Source: JANPCX01 sp031431125 (GTDB taxonomy: Bacteria > Pseudomonadota > Gammaproteobacteria > Burkholderiales > Burkholderiaceae_C). From it: a DNA stretch of 64,000 nucleotides. Shown here piece by piece: positions 38,211-48,992 of the stretch. The position numbers were made by a program, and so were the translations under genes. The notes under the pieces were generated by a model. It was not told where the DNA came from, ran no database searches, and saw nothing but the letters and a program-made list of their open reading frames with translations. The stretch covers positions 62,001 through 126,000 of the forward strand of contig JANPCX010000015.1 of NCBI GenBank assembly GCA_031431125.1. The letters are read 5' to 3'. Numbering within the stretch: position 1 is the first letter of the stretch; every line of letters begins with the position of its first letter.

Positions 38211-38292
38211 AAATGCTTTTCGCCTTGCGTTGGATGGAAGAAGTTTTCGCACCCAGAAAAGCCTGTGATTATGCCATAGCTTTTTCAAAAAA

Positions 38293-39000
38293 TCATTCCA
38301 CCGCCAGCTTGCGCCAGACGGTTTTCCCGCCCGAGGCTTTGTCCAGTTCGGTCAGAAGAGCAGCATGGGCCGCCGCCTCTTCGTCGTTGGCAGCCAAAAC
38401 CGGGAGGCGCAATTGGCTGAAATCCACCGCCTCGACGGCGTACTCGGCGCTGCCCTCTTCGGCTTCAAGCTGGACCAACGAGTCTTGGCCGCGTGTCATG
38501 CGGATGTAAACCTCGGCCAACAAACCGGCGTCCAGCAAAGCGCCGTGCAGGGTGCGGTTGGTGTTGTCCACTTCCAAGCGGCGGCACAGCGCATCGAGTG
38601 AGTTGGACTTTCCCGGGAACATTTCGCGGGCCAATGTGAGGCTGTCGGTCACGGTGGCCACGAAGGTGGGGAACTTGGGCCGTCCCAGTCGTTTGAGTTC
38701 TTCGTTCAAAAAGCCGACGTCAAAACCCGCGTTGTGGATGATGATTTCAGCCCCTTGCAGGTACTGCAGCAAGTCGTCCACCACCTGGGCGAAGAGCGGT
38801 TTGTCGGCCAAAAATTCATCCGTCAGGCCGTGCACACGCAGCGCATCTTCGTGGCTGGAACGCTGTGGGTTCAAGTAGAAATGCAGGTTGTTGTCGGTGA
38901 GGCGGCGGTTCACCATTTCGACGCAGCCGATTTCAATCACGCGGTCGCCCGCCTCGGGGCTCAGGCCTGTGGTTTCGGTGTCTAGAAAAATTTGTCGCAT
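38293..39000 (-). CDS. dnaQ: DNA polymerase III subunit epsilon (proofreading exonuclease)
   Basis: A 235-residue DEDDh exonuclease. Exo I is FLDTETTGLSPEAGDRVIEI, Exo II EIIIHNAGFDVGFLNEELKR and Exo III includes LHGALLDAGLLAEVYI. The DTE, N-x3-D and HxALLD elements contain the metal ligands. A clamp-binding region should lie in the C-terminal tail (QLRLPVLAANDEE). The gene follows lgt by 3 bp, probably in one transcript. Confidence 0.95.
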   Translation of the reverse strand: MRQIFLDTETTGLSPEAGDRVIEIGCVEMVNRRLTDNNLHFYLNPQRSSHEDALRVHGLTDEFLADKPLFAQVVDDLLQYLQGAEIIIHNAGFDVGFLNEELKRLGRPKFPTFVATVTDSLTLAREMFPGKSNSLDALCRRLEVDNTNRTLHGALLDAGLLAEVYIRMTRGQDSLVQLEAEEGSAEYAVEAVDFSQLRLPVLAANDEEAAAHAALLTELDKASGGKTVWRKLAVE

Positions 39001-39003
39001 GGC

Positions 39004-39816
39004 TCAAGCCTTCTTGCCTGGTGTGGCACGTCCCCGGCCCCACCACCACAGCAGGACACCGGACAGCACCATCGGAATGCAAAGCCACTGGCCCATGCTG
39101 AGGTTCAACGCCAACAAGCCCAAAAAGCTGTCGGGCTCACGGAAATACTCGGCCGTGAAACGCAGCAGCCCGTAACCCACCAGGAATACCCCAGAGACTT
39201 GGCCCAAACCACGGGGCTTGCGGGCGTACAGCCAGAGCACGATGAAGAGCAACAACCCCTCCAGCAAAAACTGGTAAAGCTGGGAAGGGTGACGTGCCAA
39301 CGTTGAGCCCGACTGCGGAAACACCATGGCCCAGGGCAGGCTGGGGTCGGCCGCCCTGCCCCACAACTCGCCGTTGATGAAGTTGCCGATGCGGCCACTG
39401 GCCAGGCCCGTGGGCACGCAGGGCGCGATCAGGTCGGTGACCGCCAGCCAGTGGCGCTTGCGGCTGTGCGCAAACCAAGCCATGGCCACGATCACACCCA
39501 ACATGCCGCCGTGAAACGACATGCCGCCCTTCCATACCGCGAACGCCTCTAAGGGATGGTGGATGTAGTAGTCGGGTTTGTAGAAAAACGCGTAGCCCAA
39601 GCGGCCACCAATCACCACACCCAACACGCCAAAAAACAGCAGGTCTTCAACGTCACGGCGGGTCCAGCCCACGGCGACCGCATGGGGCTGTTGCACACGC
39701 CGGCCGCACAAAAACATGAACAAACCGAAGGCGACCAAATAGGTCAGCCCATACCAATGGATGGAAATGGGCCCCAAACTCAGGGCCACAGGGTCAAACT
39801 GCGGATGCACGAGCAT
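39004..39816 (-). CDS. lgt: Phosphatidylglycerol--prolipoprotein diacylglyceryl transferase
   Basis: A 270-residue inner-membrane enzyme with about seven membrane segments. Family motifs [40 protein letters not shown] and the Lgt signature [14 protein letters not shown] are present, with [17 protein letters not shown] later on. It attaches diacylglycerol to the lipobox cysteine of lipoproteins such as the TssQ-like one at 12.7-13.1 kb. The ATG at 39816 has AAGGA about 8 nt upstream; a TTG codon before it is not needed. Confidence 0.97.
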   Translation of the reverse strand: MLVHPQFDPVALSLGPISIHWYGLTYLVAFGLFMFLCGRRVQQPHAVAVGWTRRDVEDLLFFGVLGVVIGGRLGYAFFYKPDYYIHHPLEAFAVWKGGMSFHGGMLGVIVAMAWFAHSRKRHWLAVTDLIAPCVPTGLASGRIGNFINGELWGRAADPSLPWAMVFPQSGSTLARHPSQLYQFLLEGLLLFIVLWLYARKPRGLGQVSGVFLVGYGLLRFTAEYFREPDSFLGLLALNLSMGQWLCIPMVLSGVLLWWWGRGRATPGKKA

Positions 39817-39828
39817 CAAAAATTTCCT

Positions 39829-40734
39829 TCATATGTTGGACGGCTGGCCTTGAAGCGCCGCTTGCACATGCTGCACAAAGCGCTGCACCACAGGCGTGGG
39901 TTCTGCGGGCCAGATCAAGCTGGTTTCACACGATGGCGCGTGGCCCGCCACACGCCGGTAATACACCCCTGGTCGCTGCAACTGCATCACCGACTCCGGC
40001 ACCCAGGCCACCCCCATGCCCGCAGACACGAGGTTGACGATGGTTTGCATTTGAATCGCTTCTTGCACAAGCTGGGGGCTGCATTGGTGGGCGCTGTAGA
40101 ACGACAACAGCGCATCATAGAGTGAAGGTGCGATGCGCCTTGGAAACACCAAAAGCGGCTCTTGCAGCACGGCGCTCACCGCGAGTGTTTCTGCCAAGGC
40201 CAAAGGGTGCTCGGCTGGCAGGGCCAACACCATGGTTTCCCGCGAGACCGACAGCGCCTGAAACCCGACCGGCGGCGCATCTGGTGCATGCAAAACAAAT
40301 CCGGCATCCATTTCACCGGCGGAAAAGGCCGCCAGTTGCAGGTCAAAGGTGGCTTCTTGCAAGGCCAATTCGACCTCAGGGTGTGAGGCGCGAAAGCTGC
40401 GCAGCCACTGGGGCAAACCGCCAAAACCCATGGTCGACACAAATCCCAAACGCAGTCGGCCCAAGCGTCCTTGAGCTGCCGCCTGCAGCGTGGTGGGGAT
40501 GCGTTGCAAGTCGTCGAGCAGGCGCTGGGCGATGGGCAGCAGCACCGCTCCGGCAGCCGTCAAGGCGACCGAGCGGCTGGTGCGGTCAAACAGCTTCACC
40601 CCGATCTCCAGTTCCATTTGGCGTATGGACATGGTGAGCGGCGGTTGGGTCATGTGCAGGCGTTGTGCGGCGCGACCGAAGTGAAGTTCTTCGGCGACCG
40701 CGAGGAAGTGACGCAGCTGGCGCAAGTCAGTCAT
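39829..40734 (-). CDS. LysR-type transcriptional regulator
   Basis: A 301-residue regulator. The N-terminal winged HTH is DLRQLRHFLAVAEELHFGRA with LHMTQPPLTMSIRQMELEIG, followed by an effector-binding domain starting LRLGFVSTMGFGGLPQWLRS. The domain form resembles the BenM/CatR/IlvR subgroup. The ATG at 40734 is chosen at the start of the conserved HTH. It is divergent from ilvD across a 101-bp gap with a small palindrome, the typical arrangement of a LysR regulator controlling its neighbour; that ilvD is the target is inference. Confidence 0.87.
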   Translation of the reverse strand: MTDLRQLRHFLAVAEELHFGRAAQRLHMTQPPLTMSIRQMELEIGVKLFDRTSRSVALTAAGAVLLPIAQRLLDDLQRIPTTLQAAAQGRLGRLRLGFVSTMGFGGLPQWLRSFRASHPEVELALQEATFDLQLAAFSAGEMDAGFVLHAPDAPPVGFQALSVSRETMVLALPAEHPLALAETLAVSAVLQEPLLVFPRRIAPSLYDALLSFYSAHQCSPQLVQEAIQMQTIVNLVSAGMGVAWVPESVMQLQRPGVYYRRVAGHAPSCETSLIWPAEPTPVVQRFVQHVQAALQGQPSNI

Positions 40735-40736
40735 TG

Positions 40737-40749
40737 ATACGTTTTGTAT
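40737..40749. promoter_or_regulatory. Possible LysR binding palindrome between the regulator and ilvD
   Basis: ATAC-GTTTT-GTAT forms a small inverted repeat 3 bp upstream of the regulator's start, in a 101-bp AT-rich divergent gap (40735-40835). It could be a regulator-binding site that also permits autoregulation. Weak evidence because the arms are only 4 bp. Confidence 0.35.
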
Positions 40750-40835
40750 ATTGATAAAAAGCAAAAGATATATTTGAACCTAAAACAGCGCCGCAGGATA
40801 CTTCGACCTCGCCAATACAGCCCAGGAGACGCCAC

Positions 40836-42521
<1,686 letters not shown>

Positions 42522-42545
42522 TTGACCAGCGGTGTCTCACCCAAC

Positions 42546-42574
42546 AAAAAGCGGCTCCATGAGCCGCTTTTTTT
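42546..42574. terminator. Bidirectional Rho-independent terminator after ilvD
   Basis: A GCGGCTC / GAGCCGC stem with a CAT loop is flanked by A5 on the left and T7 on the right, so it can end transcription of ilvD on the plus strand and of the Trp-rich gene on the minus strand. Confidence 0.93.
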
Positions 42575-42589
42575 GTTTACCGTTTGAGG

Positions 42590-42847
42590 TCAGCGCTTCG
42601 CTTTTCCCCGTCGACCTTTTTCGTCCATGCCCAAAGAGACCAAGTTTTGGTTGCGGCGCTTCTTTTTCCTGTCTTCCATTTTGTCGATCTCGCGGCGTTT
42701 GGTGAGGCCTGAGCGGTCTGCATACTCCCACCACAGAACGGCCAAACCCAAGGGCGTCAGAATCAACCACCAGGACCAACCCGCCACAGGGTCGACTTCG
42801 GCTATCTTCAACAAAACCAGCAACACGCCGATCACAACACCGTACAT
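42590..42847 (-). CDS. Small Trp-rich membrane protein, TIGR04438 family
   Basis: An 85-residue protein with two hydrophobic segments: VVIGVLLVLLKIAEV near residues 3-17 and WSWWLILTPLGLAVLWWEY at 25-43. A strongly basic C-terminus follows (RREIDKMEDRKKKRRNQN). The cluster of five Trp and this layout match the TIGR04438 small Trp-rich family of Burkholderiales. Function unknown. It is convergent with ilvD and divergent from the cytochrome gene. Confidence 0.85.
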   Translation of the reverse strand: MYGVVIGVLLVLLKIAEVDPVAGWSWWLILTPLGLAVLWWEYADRSGLTKRREIDKMEDRKKKRRNQNLVSLGMDEKGRRGKAKR

Positions 42848-42976
42848 GGTCGAATCCCTTCAGAATCGATGGGCGACGACTCCCGCCCTTTTTCGAAAAC
42901 ATACACTCAACAACTGGGAATGTAGCGCAGGAGACCGGATTTCTGTGCTGCAGCCGGCCCCTTTGCGTACCACACC

Positions 42977-43285
42977 ATGAAACCTATTGCATTGACACTC
43001 GTTTTTTCCGCCTTGTTGGCCAGCCCCATGGTGCACGCCGACCCCACCTTGGCCGACAAGAAAAACTGCATGGGGTGTCACCACGCCACAGAGCGCAGGG
43101 TGGGCCCGGCGTTCAAACTCATTGCTGCCAAATATGCGGGTCAAGCCGATGCGGTGGACAAACTCGCGCAAAAGGTGATCAAGGGCGGCGCGGGCGCTTG
43201 GGGCGCGGTGCCCATGCCCGCCAATTCGCAGATCACCCCGGCTGAAGCCCGCCAATTGGTGACTTGGATCTTGGCCCAGAAGTGA
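42977..43285 (+). CDS. Periplasmic c-type cytochrome, class I (c551/c552-like)
   Basis: A 102-residue protein with a signal peptide (ALTLVFSALLASPMVHA) and a single haem site NCMGCHHATERRVGPAFKLI. The distal methionine is probably in VPMPANSQITPAEARQLVTW, close to the usual VPMPxN block. It is a small soluble electron carrier of about 80 mature residues. It is convergent with pabBC, 3 bp apart. Confidence 0.93.
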   Translation: MKPIALTLVFSALLASPMVHADPTLADKKNCMGCHHATERRVGPAFKLIAAKYAGQADAVDKLAQKVIKGGAGAWGAVPMPANSQITPAEARQLVTWILAQK

Positions 43286-43288
43286 GGG

Positions 43289-45055
43289 TTACGAAACCAC
43301 GAGCTCAGCCATCATCCACCCACGAAGGCTGTTGACGAAGGCCAGGCCTTGTGCACGTTTGAAGTCGGCCAGCGTGATGCGTTGCTCCTTGATCCGCCCT
43401 TCGCCCAGTGCCAATGCCCGACCCACACCCGCGAGCAAGCCGCAATCCAGTGGCGGCGTGAGCCACTGACCCTCCAACAACACGGCCACATTGCCGCGCG
43501 TGAACTCCGTCAGCTCCCCGGATGCATTGAACAAGAGGGTGTCGAACACATCGGCGCTTGAGGGCGTGAAGGCGTCGTAGTGGCTTCTGCGCGTCGTTTT
43601 GAAACGAACAAACTCGCTGTGGGCCTCGACGATGGGACGGTCGGCCAGTTGTACCCGAACGGGTAACACCGTGGGCGGCAGTTCGTGGGCTGTCGCCTGC
43701 ACCTTTCCTTGTGCATCTGAACACAGACGCACGCGCCAAACGCCGTGGGGGTGTTGTTGGGCAAGGCTGGCCAGACGCTGCTCAAGGGCTTCATGCTGGA
43801 CGGCATAGCCAAAATGCGCAGCGGCCTCTTGCAGCCGAACCCAGTGCAGCGCCCAGCGCGGGAACTGGCCTTCTTCCAAACGCAAGGTTTCCAACAAATC
43901 AAAAGGCGATGCGCAGCGCTGCAAAAAAGTCTGTTTGTTGCGCCACTCCTGCCATTCGTCCGTCGCATTGGCGTCGGCCGTGATGCCACTGCCTATGCCG
44001 CAATGGGCAACCTCGCCCTGCACCGTGACCGTTCGTATGGCGACATTGAAAGTGGCTGCGCCGCCCGGCTGCAACACACCGATGGCACCGCAGTAAACAC
44101 CCCGCGCCCCCGCCTCCAGTTGTTTGATCCAGTGCATGGCACGCACCTTGGGTGCCCCGGTGACCGACCCACAAGGAAACAGTGCACCAAACACGTCGGC
44201 GAGCTGCACACCGTGGCGGGTTTGGGCCAGCACATCAGAGGTCATTTGCCAAATCGTTGGCCACGCTTGCAAGGCAAAGAGCTTGTCAACCTTGACGCTG
44301 AAAGGATTGGCAATGCGGGACAGGTCGTTGCGAATCAAGTCCACGATCATCAAGTTTTCGGCTTGTTCTTTGCTGCTGTCGCGCAGCGCTTGGGCCAGTG
44401 CCTGGTCTTGCGCCAGCGACTGTCCACGCGCCGCGGTGCCTTTCATCGGACGGCTCAGAATTTGCCCATCTCGCCAATCAAAAAAAAGTTCAGGCGAGAC
44501 GGACAAAATTTGGATGTCACCCAGGTTCAAGTAAGCGGAGTAGCTGTTCGGTTGGGCGCGGCACAATGCATCAAACAAAACCAAGGCATCACCCTCAAAA
44601 CGCGACTCCAAGGGGCTGGTGAGGTTGATTTGATAGACCTCACCGTTGGCAATGGCCTCGTGAATGTGCCCCACTTGGCTTGCAAACGTCGAAGGTGTGA
44701 GCGCGGATTTCCATGGTGCCAACTGCCAAGTCTTCAGCTCGGTGTGGGATGGCAAATCGTGGGCACTGTCGTATACCGCGAACCAGGCCAAGGGAGCAGG
44801 CGGGTTGTTGTTGATGGGGTGCAGTTCATACGCAGTATCGAATGCTGCTGCAGCTTCAAAGCTCACGAAACCGACGCACCAACGGCCGTCTTTTGCGTGT
44901 TGGTGGGCCGCGTTCAACACGGCGGCCACCTCATCGGAGCGCTGTGCGCTCAGGATGTGCAGTGGCTCGCCGAACGCAGCGTGCAGGGGCTCAGACTGCG
45001 CTTCTGGGGCGGTGAAACGCAGTATGGCAGAGGGGGATGCGACGAAGGACGACAT
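43289..45055 (-). CDS. pabBC: Fused aminodeoxychorismate synthase component I / 4-amino-4-deoxychorismate lyase
   Basis: A 588-residue fusion. Residues 1-375 form the chorismate-binding PabB part (IANGEVYQINLTSPLESRF, SRPMKGTAARGQSL, MIVDLIRNDLSRIANPFSVK and GALFPCGSVTGAPKVRAMHW). Residues 385-588 form a PLP-dependent PabC-like lyase (FDLLETLRLEEGQFPRWALH, then FTRGNVAVLLEGQWLTPPLD and CGLLAGVGRALAL). It makes p-aminobenzoate for folate. Such fusions are common in Burkholderiales. The amidotransferase partner (PabA) is not in the window. Confidence 0.93.
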   Translation of the reverse strand: MSSFVASPSAILRFTAPEAQSEPLHAAFGEPLHILSAQRSDEVAAVLNAAHQHAKDGRWCVGFVSFEAAAAFDTAYELHPINNNPPAPLAWFAVYDSAHDLPSHTELKTWQLAPWKSALTPSTFASQVGHIHEAIANGEVYQINLTSPLESRFEGDALVLFDALCRAQPNSYSAYLNLGDIQILSVSPELFFDWRDGQILSRPMKGTAARGQSLAQDQALAQALRDSSKEQAENLMIVDLIRNDLSRIANPFSVKVDKLFALQAWPTIWQMTSDVLAQTRHGVQLADVFGALFPCGSVTGAPKVRAMHWIKQLEAGARGVYCGAIGVLQPGGAATFNVAIRTVTVQGEVAHCGIGSGITADANATDEWQEWRNKQTFLQRCASPFDLLETLRLEEGQFPRWALHWVRLQEAAAHFGYAVQHEALEQRLASLAQQHPHGVWRVRLCSDAQGKVQATAHELPPTVLPVRVQLADRPIVEAHSEFVRFKTTRRSHYDAFTPSSADVFDTLLFNASGELTEFTRGNVAVLLEGQWLTPPLDCGLLAGVGRALALGEGRIKEQRITLADFKRAQGLAFVNSLRGWMMAELVVS

Positions 45056-45141
45056 GCGCTGGAGAGTCTAGCGCGGGGGCCGTCCTGTCGCGCTGCAGCG
45101 CGGGTTTCACTGCGAATCATCGGGACACCGCTGCTGCTGGC

Positions 45142-45239
45142 GTCATTCCCGCGAAGGCGGGAATCCAGGCGGTGCCTCGCGTCCAGACAAACCTCTCGTT
45201 TGCCGTCATCCGTTGGATTCCCGCCTGCGCGGGAATGAC
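45142..45239. repeat. Second pair of inverted dRS3-like repeats
   Basis: Bases 45142-45167 (GTCATTCCCGCGAAGGCGGG then AATCCA) face an inverse copy at 45214-45239. Both contain ATTCCC-N8-GGGAAT. The pair at 31271-31373 has the same arrangement and both share the flank CCAGGCGGTGC, so they belong to one dispersed repeat family. It lies between pabBC and the acs repeat array; the 86 bp before it contain nothing recognisable. Confidence 0.85.
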
Positions 45240-45280
45240 GTATCAATACCAACCGGTAGCGCAACGCTCCATGTTGGTCA

Positions 45281-45670
45281 GAAGGCTTCGCCTAGCTGAT
45301 CCAGGATGGCCGGATTTTGGTGCGTCCGTCACATCGCTGCGCGATATGAGTACGCCCCGAATCCCGCCACCGCCCTAAAGGGCTGCGTCGCCTACGGCGA
45401 CGCAGGATCAAAAGGCTTCGCCTAACTGATCCAGAATGGCCGGATTTTGGTGCGTCCGTCACATCGCTGCGCGATATGAGTACGCCCCAAACCCAGCAGC
45501 ATTCCTATAGGAATGCGCCGCCTGCGGCGGCACTCGATCAGAAGGCTTCGCCTAGCTGATCGAGTATGGCTGGGTTTTGGTGAGCACATCACGTCGCTGC
45601 GCGACATGAGTGCTCCCCGAATCCCGCCGCAGCCCTGACGGGCTGCGTCGCCTTCGGCGACACTGGATCA
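45281..45670 (-). repeat. Three 130-bp direct repeats carrying copies of the acs 3' end
   Basis: Units start at 45281, 45411 and 45541, each exactly 130 bp; a fourth unit start at 45671 lies inside acs. On the minus strand every unit reads [11 protein letters not shown] and stop, identical to the acs C-terminus, with only synonymous codon differences (Pro CCC/CCA/CCG, Ile ATA/ATC/ATT, Leu CTG/CTC and TTA/CTA, Gln CAA/CAG, Phe TTT/TTC). Each unit also holds hairpins with complementary changes. Units 1 and 2 are nearly identical over their first 78 bp; the last part of each differs in sequence but keeps its stem-loops. Short ORFs read through here come from the repeats and are not genes. Confidence 0.9.
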
Positions 45671-47638
45671 AAAGGCTTCGCCTAATTGATCCAGTATGGC
45701 GGGATTCTCCAACGTGCTGGTGTCCTGGGTGACGGCTTCGTTTTTTGCAACCGAGCGCAGCAAGCGGCGCATGATCTTGCCGGAGCGGGTTTTGGGCAAG
45801 TTGTCGCCGAAACGGATGTCTTTGGGTTTGGCGATGGGGCCAATTTCTTTGGCCACCCAGTCGCGCAGTTGTTTGGCTATTGTCTTGGCTTCGTCGCCCG
45901 TGGGGCGGGGGCGCTTCAAGACCACGAAGGCGCAAATGGCTTCGCCTGTGGTGTCGTCGGGGCGACCCACCACGGCGGCCTCGGCGACCAACTCGGTGCA
46001 GCTCACCAAAGCGGATTCAATTTCCATGGTGCCCATGCGGTGGCCGCTGACGTTGAGTACGTCGTCGATGCGTCCCGTGATGGTGAAGTAGCCGGTTTTG
46101 GCATCACGAATCGCACCGTCGCCCGCCAGGTAGTACTGGCCCTTGAAATCGTCGGGGTAGTAGCTCTTCTTGAAACGTTCGGGGTCACCCCAAATGTTGC
46201 GGATCATGCTGGGCCACGGTTTTTTCACCACCAAGATGCCGCCCTGGCCATTGGGCACATCTTTGCCGGTTTCGTCGACGATGGCCGCTTCAATGCCGGG
46301 GAAAGGCAAGGTGCAGGAGCCCGGCACCAAGGTCGTGGCACCGGGCAGTGGCGTGATCATGTGGCCACCGGTTTCGGTTTGCCAAAAGGTGTCCACGATG
46401 GGGCAGCGGCCGCCGCCGATGTGCTGGTGGTACCAGGTCCATGCGGCCGGGTTGATGGGCTCGCCCACTGAACCCAAGATGCGCAAGGAGGTGAGCTTGT
46501 AGTTTTTGGGGTGAGCCGCCTCAACGGATTCAGCCGCTTTGATGAGTGAGCGAATCGCCGTGGGCGCGGTGTAAAAAACACTGACTTGGTGTTTTTCGAT
46601 CATCTTCCAGAAACGGCCCGCGTCCGGGTAGGTGGGCACGCCCTCAAAAACGATTTCCGTGCTGCCCAAGGCCAGCGGGCCATAGGTGATGTAGGTGTGG
46701 CCAGTGACCCAACCGATGTCGGCGGTGCACCAGAACACATCGTTGGGTTTGAGGTCAAAAGTCCACTTGGTGGTCAACATGGCATGCAACAAATAACCGC
46801 CGCTGGAATGTTGCACCCCTTTGGGTTTGCCCGTGGAGCCCGAGGTGTAAAGCAAAAACAAGGGATGTTCTGCTCCGACCCACTCTGGCTCGCACGTCGT
46901 CGCCTGTGAGGCGACCACCTCATGCAACCACAAGTCACGGCCTGACTTGAAACCGACGTTGCCGCCTGTGCGGCGGTAGACGATGACGTTCTTGATGCTG
47001 TCGCAGCCGCCCAAAGCCAGCGCATCGTCAACGATGGCTTTGAGTGGCAGGTGTTTGCCGCCACGCACTTGTTCGTCAGCGGTGAGCACCATCACGGCGC
47101 CGGCGTCTTCAATGCGGTCGCGCAGCGATTGCGCAGAAAAACCACCGAACACGACGGAATGGGTGGCGCCTATGCGTGCGCAGGCTTGCATGGCCACCAC
47201 GCCTTCCACGCTCATGGGCATGTAAATGACCACACGGTCGCCCTTTTTCACGCCGCTCGCGCGCAGGGCGTTGGCCAGTTGACAGGTTTGGGCCAACAGG
47301 GCGCTGTAGCTGATGGGGGTGGCGGTGCCGTCGTCGGCTTCAAAAATGATCGCTGTTTTGTCACCCAAACCCGCGAGCACTTGGCGGTCCAAGCAGTTGT
47401 AGGACACATTCAGTGTGCCGTCTTCAAACCACTTGAAAAATGGTGCCTCACTGCTGTTAAGCACCTTGGCGAAGGGCGTTTTCCACACCACCATCTCACG
47501 GGCCAAACGGGCCCAATAGCCCTCATAGTCCGCCTCTGCTTCGGCGCACAGCGCGTTGTAGGCCGCCAAGCCGGACACGTGTGCGTCTTGGGCCAAGGAA
47601 GCGGGTGGCGGATAAAGCGCGGTCAAAGGGTCTGTCAT
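45668..47638 (-). CDS. acs: Acetate--CoA ligase (acetyl-CoA synthetase)
   Basis: A 656-residue AMP-forming ligase. It shows [20 protein letters not shown] (ATP loop), [40 protein letters not shown] and the C-terminal catalytic lysine motif [14 protein letters not shown]. It activates acetate to acetyl-CoA, feeding the glyoxylate bypass (aceA). The ATG at 47638 has AGGAG 7 nt upstream, so the longer reading from 47689 is not used. Its last 12 codons, [12 protein letters not shown], are copied in the repeat array downstream. A hairpin spans the stop codon (45663-45694). Confidence 0.97.
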   Translation of the reverse strand: MTDPLTALYPPPASLAQDAHVSGLAAYNALCAEAEADYEGYWARLAREMVVWKTPFAKVLNSSEAPFFKWFEDGTLNVSYNCLDRQVLAGLGDKTAIIFEADDGTATPISYSALLAQTCQLANALRASGVKKGDRVVIYMPMSVEGVVAMQACARIGATHSVVFGGFSAQSLRDRIEDAGAVMVLTADEQVRGGKHLPLKAIVDDALALGGCDSIKNVIVYRRTGGNVGFKSGRDLWLHEVVASQATTCEPEWVGAEHPLFLLYTSGSTGKPKGVQHSSGGYLLHAMLTTKWTFDLKPNDVFWCTADIGWVTGHTYITYGPLALGSTEIVFEGVPTYPDAGRFWKMIEKHQVSVFYTAPTAIRSLIKAAESVEAAHPKNYKLTSLRILGSVGEPINPAAWTWYHQHIGGGRCPIVDTFWQTETGGHMITPLPGATTLVPGSCTLPFPGIEAAIVDETGKDVPNGQGGILVVKKPWPSMIRNIWGDPERFKKSYYPDDFKGQYYLAGDGAIRDAKTGYFTITGRIDDVLNVSGHRMGTMEIESALVSCTELVAEAAVVGRPDDTTGEAICAFVVLKRPRPTGDEAKTIAKQLRDWVAKEIGPIAKPKDIRFGDNLPKTRSGKIMRRLLRSVAKNEAVTQDTSTLENPAILDQLGEAF

Positions 47639-47906
47639 GGCGGTCTCCTGGGATGTCCTGGGGGCTGTATTGGTTTTGAGAACGGCCACTACCTTAGGCC
47701 AAAACTCTGACGATAGTCTTACCGCACTGGGGGGAATATTCTGTCTTGACGTCGGCCACTTCTACAATGTGGGTTTTGCCTGAATCAGCAACCCCTGCGC
47801 GCGTCCACCCACAACGGTCCCAAACCGATGAGCCCCCTGTCGAGGTTCGTCTACACCGACTGCTTGATGTTGCCTGCCAAATCACCCAATCACCAAGGAC
47901 ACACCC

Positions 47907-48992
47907 GTGGACATCCTGACCTTCATCGCTGGTTTGATTGCCCTCGTGGTGGGTGCCGACCTCCTGGTACGCGGCGCATCGAAGCTGGCTCTTTCCTTTG
48001 GAATTTCGCCTCTGGTCGTCGGACTCACCATCGTCGCCTTTGGCACCAGCGCTCCAGAAGTGGCAGTTTCAGTGGGCGCTGTGCTCGACGGAAAAACCGA
48101 CATCGCCATGGGCAATGTGGTGGGCAGCAATATTTTTAACGTGCTGTTCATCCTCGGCGTCTCCGCACTGATCATTCCTTTGGTGGTGAATGTGCAATTG
48201 ATTCGGCAGGAAGTGCCCATCATGATTGGCGCATCGCTGCTGCTCTTGGCGCTGTCGCTCGACGGCACACTCAGCGCGCTGGACGGGGGCATTTTGTTTG
48301 CACTTTTGGTGGTTTACACCGTGTTTTTGATCGTGCAATCGCGCAAAGAAACCAAAGCCGCCAACGACGAATATGCCGCCGAGGTCAAACCCGCCGCTGC
48401 GGGCAGTTGGGACGCCAAGTTGTGGGTACAAATTGTGCTCATCTTCGTGGGCTTGGTTTTTTTGGTGCTGGGTTCTGAATGGCTGGTCAGCGCCTCCATC
48501 ATTTTCGCCAAGGCCATGGGTGTGAGTGACTTGGTCATCGGTTTGACCATCGTCGCAGCCGGAACGTCCATGCCCGAGGTAGCCACCTCCATCACGGCGG
48601 CCATCAAAGGCGAACGCGACATTGCGGTGGGCAATGTGGTGGGCAGCAATACTTTCAACATCTTGGGCTGTCTGGGCTTGTCGGGTTTGGTGGCGGGTGA
48701 TTTGGGCTTGGCGGTTGCACCTGCGCTGTTGAACTTCGACATTTGGGTGATGCTGGCGGTGGCCCTGGCCTGTTTGCCCATCTTCACCACAGGACGTGAG
48801 ATTGCGCGCTGGGAAGGCGTGGTGTTTGTCGCCTACTACGCGGCCTATGTGGCCTACCTGATCCTGGCCGCGCAGCAACATGATGCACTGGCTGCTTACT
48901 CCCAGGTGATGATGAGTTTTGTGATCCCACTCACCGTCGTGACCTTGGTGGTGGTGCTGATGCGGCGAGGAAAACCCGAGACCTCTGCATGA
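47907..48992 (+). CDS. Calcium/sodium antiporter (YrbG-like, CaCA family)
   Basis: A 361-residue exchanger with two homologous halves of five membrane segments. Each carries an alpha-repeat: VGLTIVAFGTSAPEVAVSVG with GNVVGSNIFNV, and IGLTIVAAGTSMPEVATSIT with GNVVGSNTFNI. This internal duplication defines the CaCA family. It exchanges Na+ for Ca2+ across the inner membrane. The GTG at 47907 has AAGGA 8 nt upstream. Its stop overlaps the mrpA start by 4 bp, so it is translated with the Mrp antiporter operon and may share a role in ion homeostasis. Confidence 0.93.
   Translation: MDILTFIAGLIALVVGADLLVRGASKLALSFGISPLVVGLTIVAFGTSAPEVAVSVGAVLDGKTDIAMGNVVGSNIFNVLFILGVSALIIPLVVNVQLIRQEVPIMIGASLLLLALSLDGTLSALDGGILFALLVVYTVFLIVQSRKETKAANDEYAAEVKPAAAGSWDAKLWVQIVLIFVGLVFLVLGSEWLVSASIIFAKAMGVSDLVIGLTIVAAGTSMPEVATSITAAIKGERDIAVGNVVGSNTFNILGCLGLSGLVAGDLGLAVAPALLNFDIWVMLAVALACLPIFTTGREIARWEGVVFVAYYAAYVAYLILAAQQHDALAAYSQVMMSFVIPLTVVTLVVVLMRRGKPETSA

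Noticed and set aside
43745..45238. 497-residue plus-strand open frame
   Set aside because: Antisense to pabBC, whose motifs are clear; it also runs into repeats.
45281..45670. CRISPR array
   Set aside because: Units are 130 bp and contiguous without unique spacers, and no cas genes are near.
45422..45935. Two short Arg-rich minus-strand open frames in the acs array
   Set aside because: They arise from the hairpin repeats in other frames and their sequences simply repeat; no start signal.
47735..47765. Sigma-70 promoter TTGACG / TACAAT before the antiporter genes
   Set aside because: The elements are only 11 bp apart.
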